From Candidatus Peribacteria bacterium (GTDB taxonomy: Bacteria > Patescibacteriota > Gracilibacteria > Peribacterales > Peribacteraceae): DNA of 61,911 bases. Each line of letters opens with the position of its first letter. Position 1 is the stretch's first letter. The stretch is taken from positions 1 through 61,911 of the forward strand of contig CALRAD010000007.1 of NCBI GenBank assembly GCA_943350395.1, written 5' to 3'. Below are positions 33,585 through 45,200 of this stretch, piece by piece. The notes under the pieces are model-generated. The model saw only the letters and a program-made list of their open reading frames with translations, was not told the DNA's origin and did not search any database. The position numbers were made by a program, and so were the translations under genes.

Positions 33585-35002
33585 GAAACAGTTCTGATTT
33601 GGATCGTCATCACCGGCGTATTTTTTGTGCGAATATCCGACACTATCACCACTCGTTGACCTTTCTTCAGGATACTTTGCTTGAGGAAAACAGACAAAGC
33701 GCGATTGAGTGTGACTTCCGGTTCATCGGAAAAATCGATGCAATGCGGGATGATTCCCCATACGAGCATCAGCTTTCGCATCATGCTGTCTTGTTCCACA
33801 AATGCGTGGATGGGAACGAGCGGTCTACACTGACTGATCGCACGCGCAGTATTGCCATGCTTGCTGATGGCAATGATGGCATCGGCATGCAACTTCGTCG
33901 CCAGTACGCTCGCAGCCAAAGCCTGTTCGGTTCTTGGCATATCAGATTCCAGACTCTTCTTGGAAGATAGAAACTGCTTCTCGGTGTACTGGAGTTCGAG
34001 CTTCTCGCTGACTTTGAGAATCCGATCCATCGCAGCCACAGCTTTATAGGGATACAAACCGGTCGTGGTTTCCCCTGAAAGCATTGTCGAGTCAGTCTGC
34101 AACTTCGCTGCGAACGCAATGTCGGTGACCTCCGCACGCGTGGGCATCGGACTGAAGATCATGCTTTCAAGCATGTGTGTAGCAACGATCACTGGCTTAC
34201 TCTTTGCGCGACACTTAGCGACGATCATTTCCTGAATACGGGGCACCTCTTCAAAAGGAACTTCTGCGCCGAGGTCTCCTCTCGCAACCATGATTCCGTC
34301 GGCTGCATCGATGATGTCGTCAATATTGTCCACTGCTTGCGGCGTCTCTATTTTGGCAATGATTTCTCCTTCACTCTTATGTTTCTGTAGAAAATCCTTG
34401 AGCATCTTAATATCCTTGCCTGTACGAACGAACGACGTCGCAAAAAAATCAACGCCGCGCTCAATGCCGAAGCGAATATCACTCCAGTCTTTCGGCGTGA
34501 ATGACGGAAGACTGATGTGTGCTCCAGGCAAATTGACATGCCTCCTCGAGCCAATGCTGCCGTCCTCCAACGCTTTTGCGATGACTGAACCGTTCTTCTC
34601 TATCTTCACAACAGAAAACTCGATCGCACCGTTGTCGATGAGAATACAACGCGCATGTCGAACATCTTCGGAAAATTTCGGATAATCAACGGTAATTGTT
34701 TTCAGCTTTTCATTTCCGACAGACTTGTGAATAAAAATAACTTTTTCTCCTGCCTGAACCGTAATTGGCTGTTGTACATCTCCGGTTCTCACTTCGGGAC
34801 CCTTCGTATCGAGCATGATGCCAAGCGAAAAACCTTTCGCATTCACAAACTTGATGTTCTCAATCGTTTGTCCGTGCACTTCATAATCACCATGAGAGAA
34901 ATTCAGACGACAAACGTTCACTCCCGCCTTTGCAAGTTTCTCAATATTTTCTTTGCTGCAGGTAGCGGGACCGAGAGTTGCGACAATTTTTGTGAAGCGC
35001 AT
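33581..35002 (-). CDS. pyk: Pyruvate kinase
   Basis: Last step of glycolysis: PEP + ADP to pyruvate + ATP. 473 aa. Seen: TKIVATLGPATCSKENI, VCRLNFSHG, DTKGPEVRTG, the active-site IAKIETPQAVDNID and GIMVARGDLGAEVPFE, and PVIVATHMLESM. The C-terminal regulatory domain is complete (TEQALAASVLATK; HGNTARAIS). Standard length and motifs. Confidence 0.97.
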   Translation of the reverse strand: MRFTKIVATLGPATCSKENIEKLAKAGVNVCRLNFSHGDYEVHGQTIENIKFVNAKGFSLGIMLDTKGPEVRTGDVQQPITVQAGEKVIFIHKSVGNEKLKTITVDYPKFSEDVRHARCILIDNGAIEFSVVKIEKNGSVIAKALEDGSIGSRRHVNLPGAHISLPSFTPKDWSDIRFGIERGVDFFATSFVRTGKDIKMLKDFLQKHKSEGEIIAKIETPQAVDNIDDIIDAADGIMVARGDLGAEVPFEEVPRIQEMIVAKCRAKSKPVIVATHMLESMIFSPMPTRAEVTDIAFAAKLQTDSTMLSGETTTGLYPYKAVAAMDRILKVSEKLELQYTEKQFLSSKKSLESDMPRTEQALAASVLATKLHADAIIAISKHGNTARAISQCRPLVPIHAFVEQDSMMRKLMLVWGIIPHCIDFSDEPEVTLNRALSVFLKQSILKKGQRVVIVSDIRTKNTPVMTIQIRTVS

Positions 35003-35020
35003 GCAAAGACTCTACACGAG

Positions 35021-36535
35021 CTATTTTACCGGGACAACTGCCCAACTGAGCTTGTTACATCGTACACAGGTCAATTCCCAGAGCTGAAAAATCGCTCGTC
35101 TGTTGAATGCCTTGTCCGTGATCGGCTCGTAATAGCTGAGCGGTCGATAGAATTGAAACGCTCCGAAAATCAGCAATCCGAGAATTGTCATCGTCACGAT
35201 GCGACGATCGTCAGTCATGACAAACTTTCCAATGCGCTGAATATTTGCGAGAACAAGCGCAAACAAAACAAAACTGAAGAGAAGCGGCAAGAAGTAGTGA
35301 TAGAGGTACATGACTCGGGTGATGCGGCTGATCGCAAACATGTACGAGAAGTAGAAGCCCAGAAATGTCGTAAGCAAAAAAGGCTGCTGTAATTTTTCCT
35401 TGATGCTGAAGACAACCGAACCTACCAGGAGAATGACGGAGCAGACGACGCCAAGAAAACCAAGACCCCACGCGACCGGATTGCTCTGCAGATAAAGGTA
35501 GCGATATTCGTTTTCATTTGCCTGCTCCCAACGGAAATTGATGGAGCGAGCTCCAAAAGGCCAGAAGTAAGAAGGGCTCCCGTTCTCATCCTTCTTGCAG
35601 AGATCGAGCCTTGGCACTCCAACATTGTAGTGCTTCACAAACTTCAGGTGATCCCGAAGCATGACCGGGAAGGACGAAAGAGAATCCTGTGTTTGGTTCG
35701 AGAGAATGCTCTTGTACTGCTCGGATGCTTGATAGTATCCGGAATCAGCGAGCTCCGTGACGATTCTTGTGCCGCTGGAAAAATGAATCTGCCACACGGA
35801 GGCGTATGCGATGCAGAACGAAGTGAAGCTCAGAATGCCAAACAGCAAAATTCTTTTCCAATCGGGATACAAACGAACAACAACGAGAGGAAAAAGAAGT
35901 ATGAAAATAAGCGCCACAACTTTTGTCGTCACCGCAAACGCAAAAAACATGCCAAGTGCAATCGAAAACAAGCAGTGAGCATGAATCGTAAGCAATCGAT
36001 CCTTACGCTGGAGATGCAAAAAGAGAAGTACGCACAACATGCCAAAAAACGTCAGGGTGCTGTCGACCATCGCGCCTCGACTGTGCACGATTTGTGCATT
36101 GTCGAAGACATAGAGGAAGGAAAGCAGTGCTGAGAGGGGACTGCTCTTCGTAATGAAAAGAAAGATGAAAAACAGCACGCTTGCCGTCAGCCACGCAAAT
36201 AGTGATGGGAATAGTCTGTATCCGGCGAAATTGAATCCCTGAGGAATATTGTTCGCGTAATCGGTCGTGATGAATTGATCGTTCTTTTCATTTCCGTGCA
36301 CGATCTTCTCACCAAACGCGATGAAGAGCTTGCCGAGCGGCGGATGCTGCTCCATGAAGTACACACCGTTTAAATACTTCTGCGCGGACGCAATATGATA
36401 CGGCTCGTCCCAGAAAGGACTTGGGGGAAAGTCGAACCTGTACATATAGGTAAAGAACGACGTCACGAGTACGAAGCTTGCGTACAACCACACGTGCAAT
36501 TTCTTCTGTCCTTTGTCTGATAGCTTTTGAGTCAT
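35021..36535 (-). CDS. PMT-like dolichyl/polyprenyl-phosphate mannosyltransferase (GT39-type)
   Basis: 504 aa from ATG 36535, about 10-11 membrane helices. The first outer loop has FDFPPSPFWDEPYHIASAQK followed by MEQHPPLGKLFIAFG, the acidic DE and HPPLGK motifs of protein O-mannosyltransferases, which transfer mannose from a polyprenyl phosphate to Ser/Thr of exported proteins. It is divergent from the Cys/Ser-rich surface protein gene at 36597, a plausible substrate. TACACT ends 7 nt before ATG 36535. Confidence 0.85.
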   Translation of the reverse strand: MTQKLSDKGQKKLHVWLYASFVLVTSFFTYMYRFDFPPSPFWDEPYHIASAQKYLNGVYFMEQHPPLGKLFIAFGEKIVHGNEKNDQFITTDYANNIPQGFNFAGYRLFPSLFAWLTASVLFFIFLFITKSSPLSALLSFLYVFDNAQIVHSRGAMVDSTLTFFGMLCVLLFLHLQRKDRLLTIHAHCLFSIALGMFFAFAVTTKVVALIFILLFPLVVVRLYPDWKRILLFGILSFTSFCIAYASVWQIHFSSGTRIVTELADSGYYQASEQYKSILSNQTQDSLSSFPVMLRDHLKFVKHYNVGVPRLDLCKKDENGSPSYFWPFGARSINFRWEQANENEYRYLYLQSNPVAWGLGFLGVVCSVILLVGSVVFSIKEKLQQPFLLTTFLGFYFSYMFAISRITRVMYLYHYFLPLLFSFVLFALVLANIQRIGKFVMTDDRRIVTMTILGLLIFGAFQFYRPLSYYEPITDKAFNRRAIFQLWELTCVRCNKLSWAVVPVK

Positions 36536-36542
36536 TGGGCTT

Positions 36543-36548
36543 AGTGTA
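36543..36548 (-). promoter_or_regulatory. -10 of the PMT-like gene
   Basis: TACACT, minus strand, 7 nt before ATG 36535, with TTGGAA 16 bp upstream. Confidence 0.6.
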
Positions 36549-36581
36549 AAACAAAAGATTGGAATTCCAAAGCAGAGGCGA

Positions 36582-36587
36582 TAGTAT
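36582..36587 (+). promoter_or_regulatory. -10 of the 702-aa Cys-rich gene
   Basis: GGCGATAGTATT surrounds TAGTAT; the same 12 bases precede ATG 38743. Nine nt later lies CTG 36597. Confidence 0.5.
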
Positions 36588-36596
36588 TCTGTCGTT

Positions 36597-38705
36597 CTGT
36601 CTCCCTCCAAAGCACGTATCGTCGGCTTCAGCTTCGTCGCAGTTCTTGCAGTTGGTATTGTTGTGACGGGGATGCTAAATAAAGACTTCAGGTTGTCTTT
36701 CCGTGCTCAACGAGCCTGCATATCTTCTTGCCCGAGCGATTTGTCTGCCGGAATGTGTCGATGTAACTCTGACGGAAGAATCTTCACGTGCTGCGTTGGA
36801 TGCTATACGACACCTGTCAGCTGCACCGGTATGACTTGCACTCCTGGGGCACCAGACTTGTCAATGGCTAGTGCTACGGCTCTCTGTGCTGTTGAGACCT
36901 TCGGTGCTTGTTGTTATGGCTCCACTGGTCCTATCGGGGGCTGTGCTCAAGGAATATCCAGCAGAACTTGCTCGGGGAATCACCATCCTGGTCTCACGTG
37001 TGTAGCAGCTGCAGTTGCTGGCGATTTATCGTGCGGAGGCACTTGCCCCTTGAATACGATATTGCGTCCTGATGTTTCCTGTGTTGCTCCTTCCATCACC
37101 ACTCCGCCTGATCCCGCTCCGGGAATGGTCTGTTGTAATACTCGTTGCGGTGATGGATTTCTAGATTTGTTTGAACAGTGCGACAACGGGAATCCTCCTT
37201 TGCCGAGTGCCATGAACAGCGATACTGCAGCCAATAGTTGCAGAACGGATTGCTCAAATTTTCGCTGTGGTGACGGCGTTACCGATGCGGGTGAGCAGTG
37301 TGACGGGAGCTCTACGTGCAATGCAACGTGTGTTTCTTCTCTTTTTACGTGTGGCAATAACATAGTCGATTCTGGGGAATCATGTGATGACGGCAATACT
37401 AACAATCATGATGCATGCCTCAATACTTGCGTCCCTGCACAATGTGGTGATTTCATTGTTCAAACTGGAGTCGAGCAGTGTGATGACGGTAACCTTAGCA
37501 ATACCGATGCCTGTGTTCAGAATTGCAGGGATGCAAAATGCGGAGATAATTTTTTGCAAACCGGAGTAGAGGAATGTGACGATAACAATACAGCCAATAA
37601 TGATGGATGCTCGAGCACCTGCAAAGGTGAACGTTGTGGTGATGGTATTACTCATCCAAATGGAGCCGACGGAGCGTCCGGGACTCCAGATGATGAGCAG
37701 TGCGATGATGCGAATATGGTTGCAACGGATGCTTGCTATAGCTGCAAGAATGCGAAATGCGGCGACGCTCAGATCCAGGCTGGAGTAGAGGATTGTGACG
37801 ATGGGAATATTCTTCCGAATGATGGCTGTTCGAGTACCTGCAAAAGTGAAACAAGCTGCGGTGATGGTACTACTCAGCCAGCTGGAACCGATGGTGTGCC
37901 TGGTAATTCAGATGATGAACAATGTGATGATGGGAATACTGTTAATAATGATGCCTGCTCCAGCAACTGCAAAATTGAAAAATGTGGGGACAAGACAGTG
38001 CAACCTGCCGGTGCAGATACTAACATTGGGACTGCTGATGATGAGCAGTGCGATGATGCGAACCCTGATAATACTGATGTGTGCACGAATGCTTGTAAGT
38101 GGAATATCTGCGGCGATGGTTTCCCACGGCCTGTTCCTCCACCTGCTAAGGCAGCAAGTCCCGCTCAGGAGTGTGATGATGGTGATTTGATTAATAATGA
38201 TGAATGTTCCAATGCTTGCAAGAATCCAATATGCGGAGACGGTGTCTGCAATGGCGCCGAAAACTCCGTATCGTGCTTTAGTGATTGTGCTTTGGCGCTG
38301 TGTCCCGCAGGCTCTGCAGTCTGGCCAACACTTTTATGTCTACCTCCTCCTATTCACGTTTGTTTGACTCCATACACTTTTCCATTCTGTTGCTGCTCAA
38401 ATAGTGTTGTTTTTTTCTCGACTGTTAGCACAGCGCTTGATACAACTCGTGACGGTGTTTTAAGTACGCCTGAAATGTCCAGAGGGATCATAAAAACCAT
38501 CAGAAACATATCGACCCAGAATGCTGAGAGTGATTTCAATAGTGATGAGACTGTGGATAGAGAAGATCTTCGGCTGCTTGTAAAAGTAATACGAGAATTT
38601 CTTGCAGCCGTCTGCGGCAACAGTAAAGTGGAAGCTGGAGAGCAGTGTGATGACGGCAACTCAGTATCCGGCGATGGGTGCGGGGAAAGCTGCAAGGCAG
38701 AGTAG
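36597..38705 (+). CDS. Cys-rich DUF4215-repeat surface protein with dockerin-like domain
   Basis: About 702 aa if started at CTG 36597; the first GTG/ATG (36663/36672) would cut away the membrane helix (IVGFSFVAVLAVGIVVTGML, about 8-27) that is encoded in frame before them. The body has Cys-rich segments and then roughly nine DUF4215/Myxococcus-type repeats (CGDGFLDLFEQCDNGN, ECDDNNTANNDGCSSTC and so on; 37140-38280). A dockerin-like pair of EF-hand loops (DTTRDGVLS; DFNSDETVDREDL) follows at about 612-672, then a last DUF4215 repeat. Probably cell-surface, disulfide-rich and Ca2+-binding. Confidence 0.78.
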   Translation: MSPSKARIVGFSFVAVLAVGIVVTGMLNKDFRLSFRAQRACISSCPSDLSAGMCRCNSDGRIFTCCVGCYTTPVSCTGMTCTPGAPDLSMASATALCAVETFGACCYGSTGPIGGCAQGISSRTCSGNHHPGLTCVAAAVAGDLSCGGTCPLNTILRPDVSCVAPSITTPPDPAPGMVCCNTRCGDGFLDLFEQCDNGNPPLPSAMNSDTAANSCRTDCSNFRCGDGVTDAGEQCDGSSTCNATCVSSLFTCGNNIVDSGESCDDGNTNNHDACLNTCVPAQCGDFIVQTGVEQCDDGNLSNTDACVQNCRDAKCGDNFLQTGVEECDDNNTANNDGCSSTCKGERCGDGITHPNGADGASGTPDDEQCDDANMVATDACYSCKNAKCGDAQIQAGVEDCDDGNILPNDGCSSTCKSETSCGDGTTQPAGTDGVPGNSDDEQCDDGNTVNNDACSSNCKIEKCGDKTVQPAGADTNIGTADDEQCDDANPDNTDVCTNACKWNICGDGFPRPVPPPAKAASPAQECDDGDLINNDECSNACKNPICGDGVCNGAENSVSCFSDCALALCPAGSAVWPTLLCLPPPIHVCLTPYTFPFCCCSNSVVFFSTVSTALDTTRDGVLSTPEMSRGIIKTIRNISTQNAESDFNSDETVDREDLRLLVKVIREFLAAVCGNSKVEAGEQCDDGNSVSGDGCGESCKAE

Positions 38706-38725
38706 AAATATCCTGCAAAAGGCGA

Positions 38726-38731
38726 TAGTAT
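38726..38731 (+). promoter_or_regulatory. -10 of the 119-aa gene
   Basis: TAGTAT within GGCGATAGTATT, shared with the 36597 gene; ATG 38743 follows after 11 nt. Confidence 0.5.
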
Positions 38732-38742
38732 TGCAGTCATTC

Positions 38743-39102
38743 ATGAAGAAACGCTCTTCGTTAGGGTCTGCAGGCTTTGTTCTCAATTTGTTTTTCGTTG
38801 TCGTCATTCTGATCATTATTTTCACGGGTATTTGGGTCAGAGAACATGATTCCTCTGCGCTTCGAGGTACCGTGTCCGGCATGACATCATCCGAACCTTC
38901 AGCTTCCATCACGGAGCTCCTGAAAAACTTTTTCGGAATCGGGCTTTCCCCAAGCACCCCTGTTCTCGTCAATCCCGATCCGACCAATGACTGTGGAAAT
39001 ACAATAAACCCGTTCCCCGGACAGTGCATTGCCGGTCAGGAACGGTGCTGCAAAGGCAAATGGATTTGCCCCAATGTTCTTGGTCAGTACATATGCGAAT
39101 GA
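38743..39102 (+). CDS. Small membrane-anchored Cys-rich protein
   Basis: 119 aa from ATG 38743 (the upstream open frame is the 3' end of the previous gene in another frame). One membrane helix (about 10-29, FVLNLFFVVVILIIIFTGIW), a Ser-rich stalk, then a Cys module (QCIAGQERCCKGKWICPN) of the same CC-x-W-x-C type that recurs in the giant protein downstream. Likely exported and disulfide-bonded. Confidence 0.75.
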   Translation: MKKRSSLGSAGFVLNLFFVVVILIIIFTGIWVREHDSSALRGTVSGMTSSEPSASITELLKNFFGIGLSPSTPVLVNPDPTNDCGNTINPFPGQCIAGQERCCKGKWICPNVLGQYICE

Positions 39103-39227
39103 GAACGAAAATTGATCGATTCTAAGAAGAAAACATGCACATCCTAGACTGAAAAAAAGTAAAGGACTGAGAGACATCGCTTGCTTGTAGACGCTGCTTG
39201 AGTAAGCCATAATTCAGAGTGCCCCTC

Positions 39228-42200
39228 ATGCGCTTCAGCTTGTCCCTCTCAAGGCTCGGTATTGGCATTGCCTTGGGACTTGTGATGGGCATCGTCATTT
39301 TGCAAACAAATATTTTCAAAGATTTGTCTCTTCGCGGAGCAATAAATATTTGCGGAGACGGCCTTTGTAACGGCTCTGAGACATGCATGAGTTGTGGCAT
39401 TGACTGCGGAGGATGTGGAATATTTTCATCGATGAGCGCACCGGTTCCGCCTACTTGTCCGGCAGGAATTCCTCCTTGCGCAGGACTCTGCACAGGAGAC
39501 GGCGGTGCTTGTCCTGGTATTGCTGTTTCCTGCTGCATGGGAAGCTGGGTGAGTACGATTGCTCCGGGTTGCTGCAGTAACAATTGCCAGGCAGGACAGT
39601 GTGTCACCATGGCTGGCTCTGTAGGATCGACGGTCAGCGTCGGGTCTGCAACTTCGATGCCAATGAGCACTCCTGGTTCAATCGGAAGCACAGGTTCAAC
39701 TGGTTCAACGGGGAGTACTGGATCTACAGGTAGTGCAGGCTCAACCGGTTCAAGTGGGAGTACTGGAAGTAGCGGAAGTACTGGCTCAAGTGGTAGTACG
39801 GGTTCGAGTGGCAGCGCATGCAATGACTGCTTGGGCGCCTGCGGTCCGACACCGAATGCGACAACTCTCTGTGGAGCAGGCAATGTCCCGGGATATTTGC
39901 CACTGTGCTCCGGTTTTGGCATTGGTCCCTGTGCCTGGGGTTGTGTTCCCGACGGCAGTGGTCCGCTTCCGCGTGATCCCATGCTCGATGCAACCAGCAC
40001 CTGTGCGTCATCGGCAGGCAGTACGGGATCCACAAGTTCAGCCGGCTCGACTGCATCGACCGGAGTCTGCGGCGTCACCGTTCCGGGTCAGTGTGGGGGA
40101 ACATGCCCAAGCGGATCGACATGTACCGGAACCGGCGTCCCGGGAGCCGAGACTTGCAACTGTACTCTGATAAATAACGGTTGCAGCGTTACCTCACCGG
40201 GAGTCTGCGGCGGAACATGTTCTCCAGGAGAGCAATGCGTTGGAACAGGTACTCCCGGAGCCGAAGCGTGTGCATGTGGACCGATGAACTCATCAAGCAG
40301 CAGCGGAATTTGCCCTCTTCCGATGCCTCTCTGTTTCATCGGGACTGCAGAGTGTTGCTCGAGCGGAGCATGGGCTTGCCCAAATGGTCTCACTGGGGCA
40401 AGCCAGTGTTTTCCCATTTCATCTTCAAAGAGCTCATCATCTTCTTCGTCATCCTCGAGCAGTTCGAAGTCCAGTTCCAGCTCGAGCTCTTCCTCAAAAA
40501 GCTCATCATCCTCCTCATCATCGTCCTCCTCATCCTCTTCCAGCAGCAATATTTCCTGTCCCCCAGGAACACAGTGCATCGGTTTTGACATCTGCCCTCC
40601 AATCTATACGCATGATGCTTGCGGGCTCGAGCAAGTTTGCTGTGGTGTTCCCACCGGCTCGTCATCTTCATCCAGTTCAAGATCGAGCTCTTCATCGTCG
40701 CTTGCTTGTCTCGGATCCAGACCATCATGTCCATCCGGAGGATCACCGTACTGTTGTCCGAACGGAAGTTGGTTTTGTTTACCCGGAACGATCGCTTCTT
40801 CATCGTCTTCTTCCTCCTCCTCAAGCTCGTCGTCTTCGAGCAGCTCATCTCTCAGTTCTTCATCGTCCAGTCTCAATAGTGCATTGGGGTCAATCCAGAG
40901 CAAGTGCTACAGGGAAGGAACTGCGGATTGTCGAGGTAATTTTGCAGGAGAGGGTTCGACCTGTAGTCCCTATGATGCAAACTTCAAACCAAAGGTACTT
41001 GGCAGCTTAAGTTTCACGGTCCCCCCCGGCGATCAGCTTTGCTCGGTCGGTGTCATCGGAACGTCTTCGGTCAGTCTAGTCATCTACATGGATGGTGCTG
41101 TAGGGACATTCTTCTCTGATATGAACTGCAGCACAGTACCGGAATCGAGAACTATTCCCCCTATCCCCGACACCCCTCCTGTCATCGGTCCCGGTTCCCA
41201 CACGATTAAAGTAACGCAGGATTTCGATCGTGGCGGTGACGGTGTCTGGGAACTAAATCTCTCATTCACACTCTCGTGTAAACCGAGAAGCAGCAGCTCA
41301 TCTCTTTCGAAGAGTAGCTCCCTTTCTTCCACCGCAATTTCTTCCAGCCAATCGCACGTATGCACGGGATCGCCACCATCCTGCGCTCCGGGGGAGAGTG
41401 CGCTCTGCTGCCCTAGTAGTGGTTGGAGCTGTTGGAATCCGAATCTGACGTGTCCGATTTCTTGCCCGACAAATTCATCGTCAAATTCAAGCGGCAGCAA
41501 CAGCAGTACCAGTTCAAATGGATCCGGAGGTTCTTCGAGCAGCTATCCCGCTTGTCCATCAGGAACACAGTGTATTTCTTCGAACCTCTGTCCACCTGAC
41601 TACACGCACGATGCGTGTGCTGCCGATAAGGTTTGCTGCGGCGTTCCAGCCAGCTCTTCGTCTTCATCTTCCTCCTCGGTAGCCTGTCTCGGAAATCCTC
41701 CGCAGTGCACTGGCAATGATTATGCGTACTGCTGCGGTGACAGAACCTGGATGTGTTGGGATCCAGATACCAATGGAACACTTGCAGATGCAGGACCAAC
41801 TGGTCCCGTGCTCGGCGGAAGCCTGCTTGGATTTGCAAGCTCTGACGGCAACCCCTCGATCATCGCTAGCATTTGGGATTTCCTGAGTTCGATCATTCAG
41901 CGCATGGTGGATGCGATCATCAATGTCGTGACAGGAGCAGACAGCGGAATTAGTTACACGAGCCTTCGAGGTGCCATCGGTGCAGGATCAGCTCCGGCGC
42001 AGGTGTGCTACGGCAAAGTTGTCTGCACCATGGATCAGAACTATGGCTGCGGCTACACGGAACAGCTGCCCGCAGGGAACTCCCTGTATACCTATGGGTC
42101 CTTCATTGTAGGAAGTACCATGTTCTCGTGCTACACGAGACTGACTGCTGACAGAGTCGTGTATCCATTCGGCATGTATTCCTGCGGGTTCGACCCGAAA

Positions 42201-45200
42201 ACCGCTCCGCAGAAAATTGCAGCTGCATGCGATTGGTCTCTCGTGCCGCTCGCACAGTTCTGCCCGAATAACTCCTGCAAGGAATCAGTATTCTCCCTAT
42301 TGGATCCTCTCTATCCGGAAGGGTACGATCACGGAGACACGTATCCGGGTTTCCTCACTCTCCCTCAGGGATATACTTATTTGGGGGTACGGAGGTCCCC
42401 GTCTGATTCCCGGAGTATTTATCTGCTTGAAGGCGGAAAAAGAACCGACGGTCATCAGGACACACTGGGTGCAATGGCAGAATGCAAACCGCAAGTCATC
42501 ACATGTCCTTCATCGAGTTCATCACTGCAAAGCAGCTCCAACTCGTCATCACGAATTTCCTCTTCTTCATTGAACAGTTCAAGATCGAACTCTTCTTCCA
42601 GTAGCTCAAGCTCATTGTCATCTTCGTCGAGTTCCTCATCGAACAACTCCGGTTCATCCTCTCGAAGTTCTTCCTCTTCTTCGAGCAGTTCAAGTTCCTC
42701 TTCGCGAAGTTCGTCTTCTTCCTCCTCGAGCAGCAGTTCGAGCTCAAGTTCACAAAATCTTATTTGCAGTAACGCAACCAGACCGCAATGTTCCTTCTCA
42801 CTGATCTGCTGTCCAAACGGCAGCTGGAGATGCCAAAATCTCACACTGCAATGTCCTGCTCCTTGCCTAGCGGGGAGCTCTTCATCATCGTCGAGTGTCA
42901 GTTCTTCGAGTGCTTCATCTGCCTGCGGGGGAAGCCAACCTTCTTGCTCAGGAAATGCCTATCCGTATTGTTGCATGAACGGTTCCTGGACATGTTGGGA
43001 TCCCGATCTCAACGGTACTCGCGGGTCTCTTCCGGCCAGCAGTGCATCGAGTGCTTCCACGTTCTCGAGTCCGACATGTGATACCTCAAGAATCCTCGGC
43101 ACACTCAACACGCAGTGTGCTGAAACAGCGGGGAAAATTGGCTGCTCCGCCCACGGAAATCCTGTCCAAATTGCTCAGACTTCCCTTTGTACACAACCGA
43201 TAGAATTGAATACGACCCCTCTCCTCGGCACATTTGAAGTGAAACCGGGTCAATCCTGCGTAATAGATATCGGAGGTGTTGGGTACGGACAAATCAATAT
43301 TCGAGTTGACGATCCTCTTGGAGGCACCCCGTTCAGCGGGAAATATTCGGCAATTTCTCAGTGCGAACCCAATCCTGATTTTAGTAATGATCCTCCGGAA
43401 GACTCTCCTGATGAATTCTATTTTACTGCTCCCGGTCCATTCCTGCTCAACGGCTATTGGGGTCATGTGAACAGTCGCTACTTCCAACATCTCGGCAATT
43501 TTTCAATTCCTGGAACATATTCTGTCAGAGCGGATTTCGGCATCTTCCAAACAAGTGTGAACTCCAACCCGTTCTTTAAGTGGCAATTCTCCGATATTAA
43601 ATTTCGTCTGAATTGCAGCGGATGTCCTACCTCTTCCGCTTCATCTTCGGGTACGAGTGCGTGCGGAACGCAACCTTCGTGCGGAACACAGACTGCCGTG
43701 TGTTGTCCAAGTGGCAATTGGATGTGTTGGGATTCTGCAACCCAGTGCCCTGCGACCTGTCCTGCTAGATCATCAAGTTCCAGCTCATCTTCTTCTGCCG
43801 CTTGCCGCGGAACGGAACCTCAGTGTATTTCGCCGAAGTACTCGTTTTGTTGTGCAAACGGCAGCTGGATGTGCTGGGACCCGGCAGTGCATGGGACCCC
43901 AGTCGATTCCGGAAACGGTCCCGTGCTCGGTGGAAGCCTGCTTGGATTTGCAAGCTCTGACGGCAACCCCTCGATCCTCGCTAGCATTTGGGATTTCCTG
44001 AGTTCGATCATTCAGCGCATGGTGGATGCGATCATCAGTGCAGTGACGGGGGACTTTGGATTTTCCTCCACATCAACTCTGAAGGGTGAGGTGACATCGG
44101 GTTCCTGCACCCTGACGCTCGGCGCAGCGACTGCAACTCCCAAGACAGGCGATAGCCAGACCAATGAAAACGGAAACACGGTCACGAGACCTGCCGGAGG
44201 ATCATTTACCTGTCCCTCCGGATCCGTGCTCGCAAGCATCGCCTACCTCGGCATTGAAGCGGGCAACGACAGCACTGACGGTCTCACGATTGCCTGCAGT
44301 GTGCTGAATCCCGATGGCACACTTGGTCCAAAGGGTTCGTACTTTGCAAATGCCGATATCGACAGCAACCCGAGACGTCCCACAGATCTTGTGCAGCCAA
44401 CGTGTACTGCGCCGAATGCGGTGGCATCGATTTACTGGAACGACATTATCAATGCAGGGAGAACAGATGCCGCCGACGGCATTGGCATCGGATGCAATGC
44501 GATATCCAACACAGGCATCGGAGGAAGTGAAACAGAGACACGCGTGCCCAATGACATCACGCATCACGGAACACCTCTCGAGAAGCTGAGCTGTCCCCCA
44601 AATACAGTGGCTGTCGGTGTTACCTACGATTCGTTCGGTTCGACACTTCCGGCCGATCCCGATGCGATGGATGCTGTTGTGCAGCTGAATTGCGCACCAT
44701 TCATTCGAACCTGCACCGCGAGCAGTTCAAGTTCTTCTGTCTCTCCGTCATCCAGTAGCAGCGCAAGGTCGAGTTCGAGCTCATCATCGTCGAGTAGTTC
44801 AAGTTCCTCTTCACGCAGTTCGTCTTCTTCATCATCAAGTAGTTCAAGTTCCTCCTCACGCAGTTCGTCGTCGAGCTCGAGCAGTAGTTCGAGCTCTGTT
44901 TCCGTAGTCTGCAATCTTGCAACCAGACCTGCCTGCGCGGATAAAGCAATTTGCTGCCCAGACTTCAGCTGGATGTGTTGGGACTCCAGAGTTTCCTGTC
45001 CTGCCGGTTGCAGAAGCAGTTCTTCTTCATCCAGCAGTTCGAGCTCCTCGTCGTCCTCTTCGTCAAGCAGTTCCAGATCTTCATCCAGCAGTTCGAACTC
45101 TTCGTCATCCTCATCAAGCTCAAGCTCGCAGTCATCCTCTTCTTCAAGCAGTTCCAGGTCGTCATCCTCATCAAGCTCAAGCTCGCAATCATCCTCTTCT

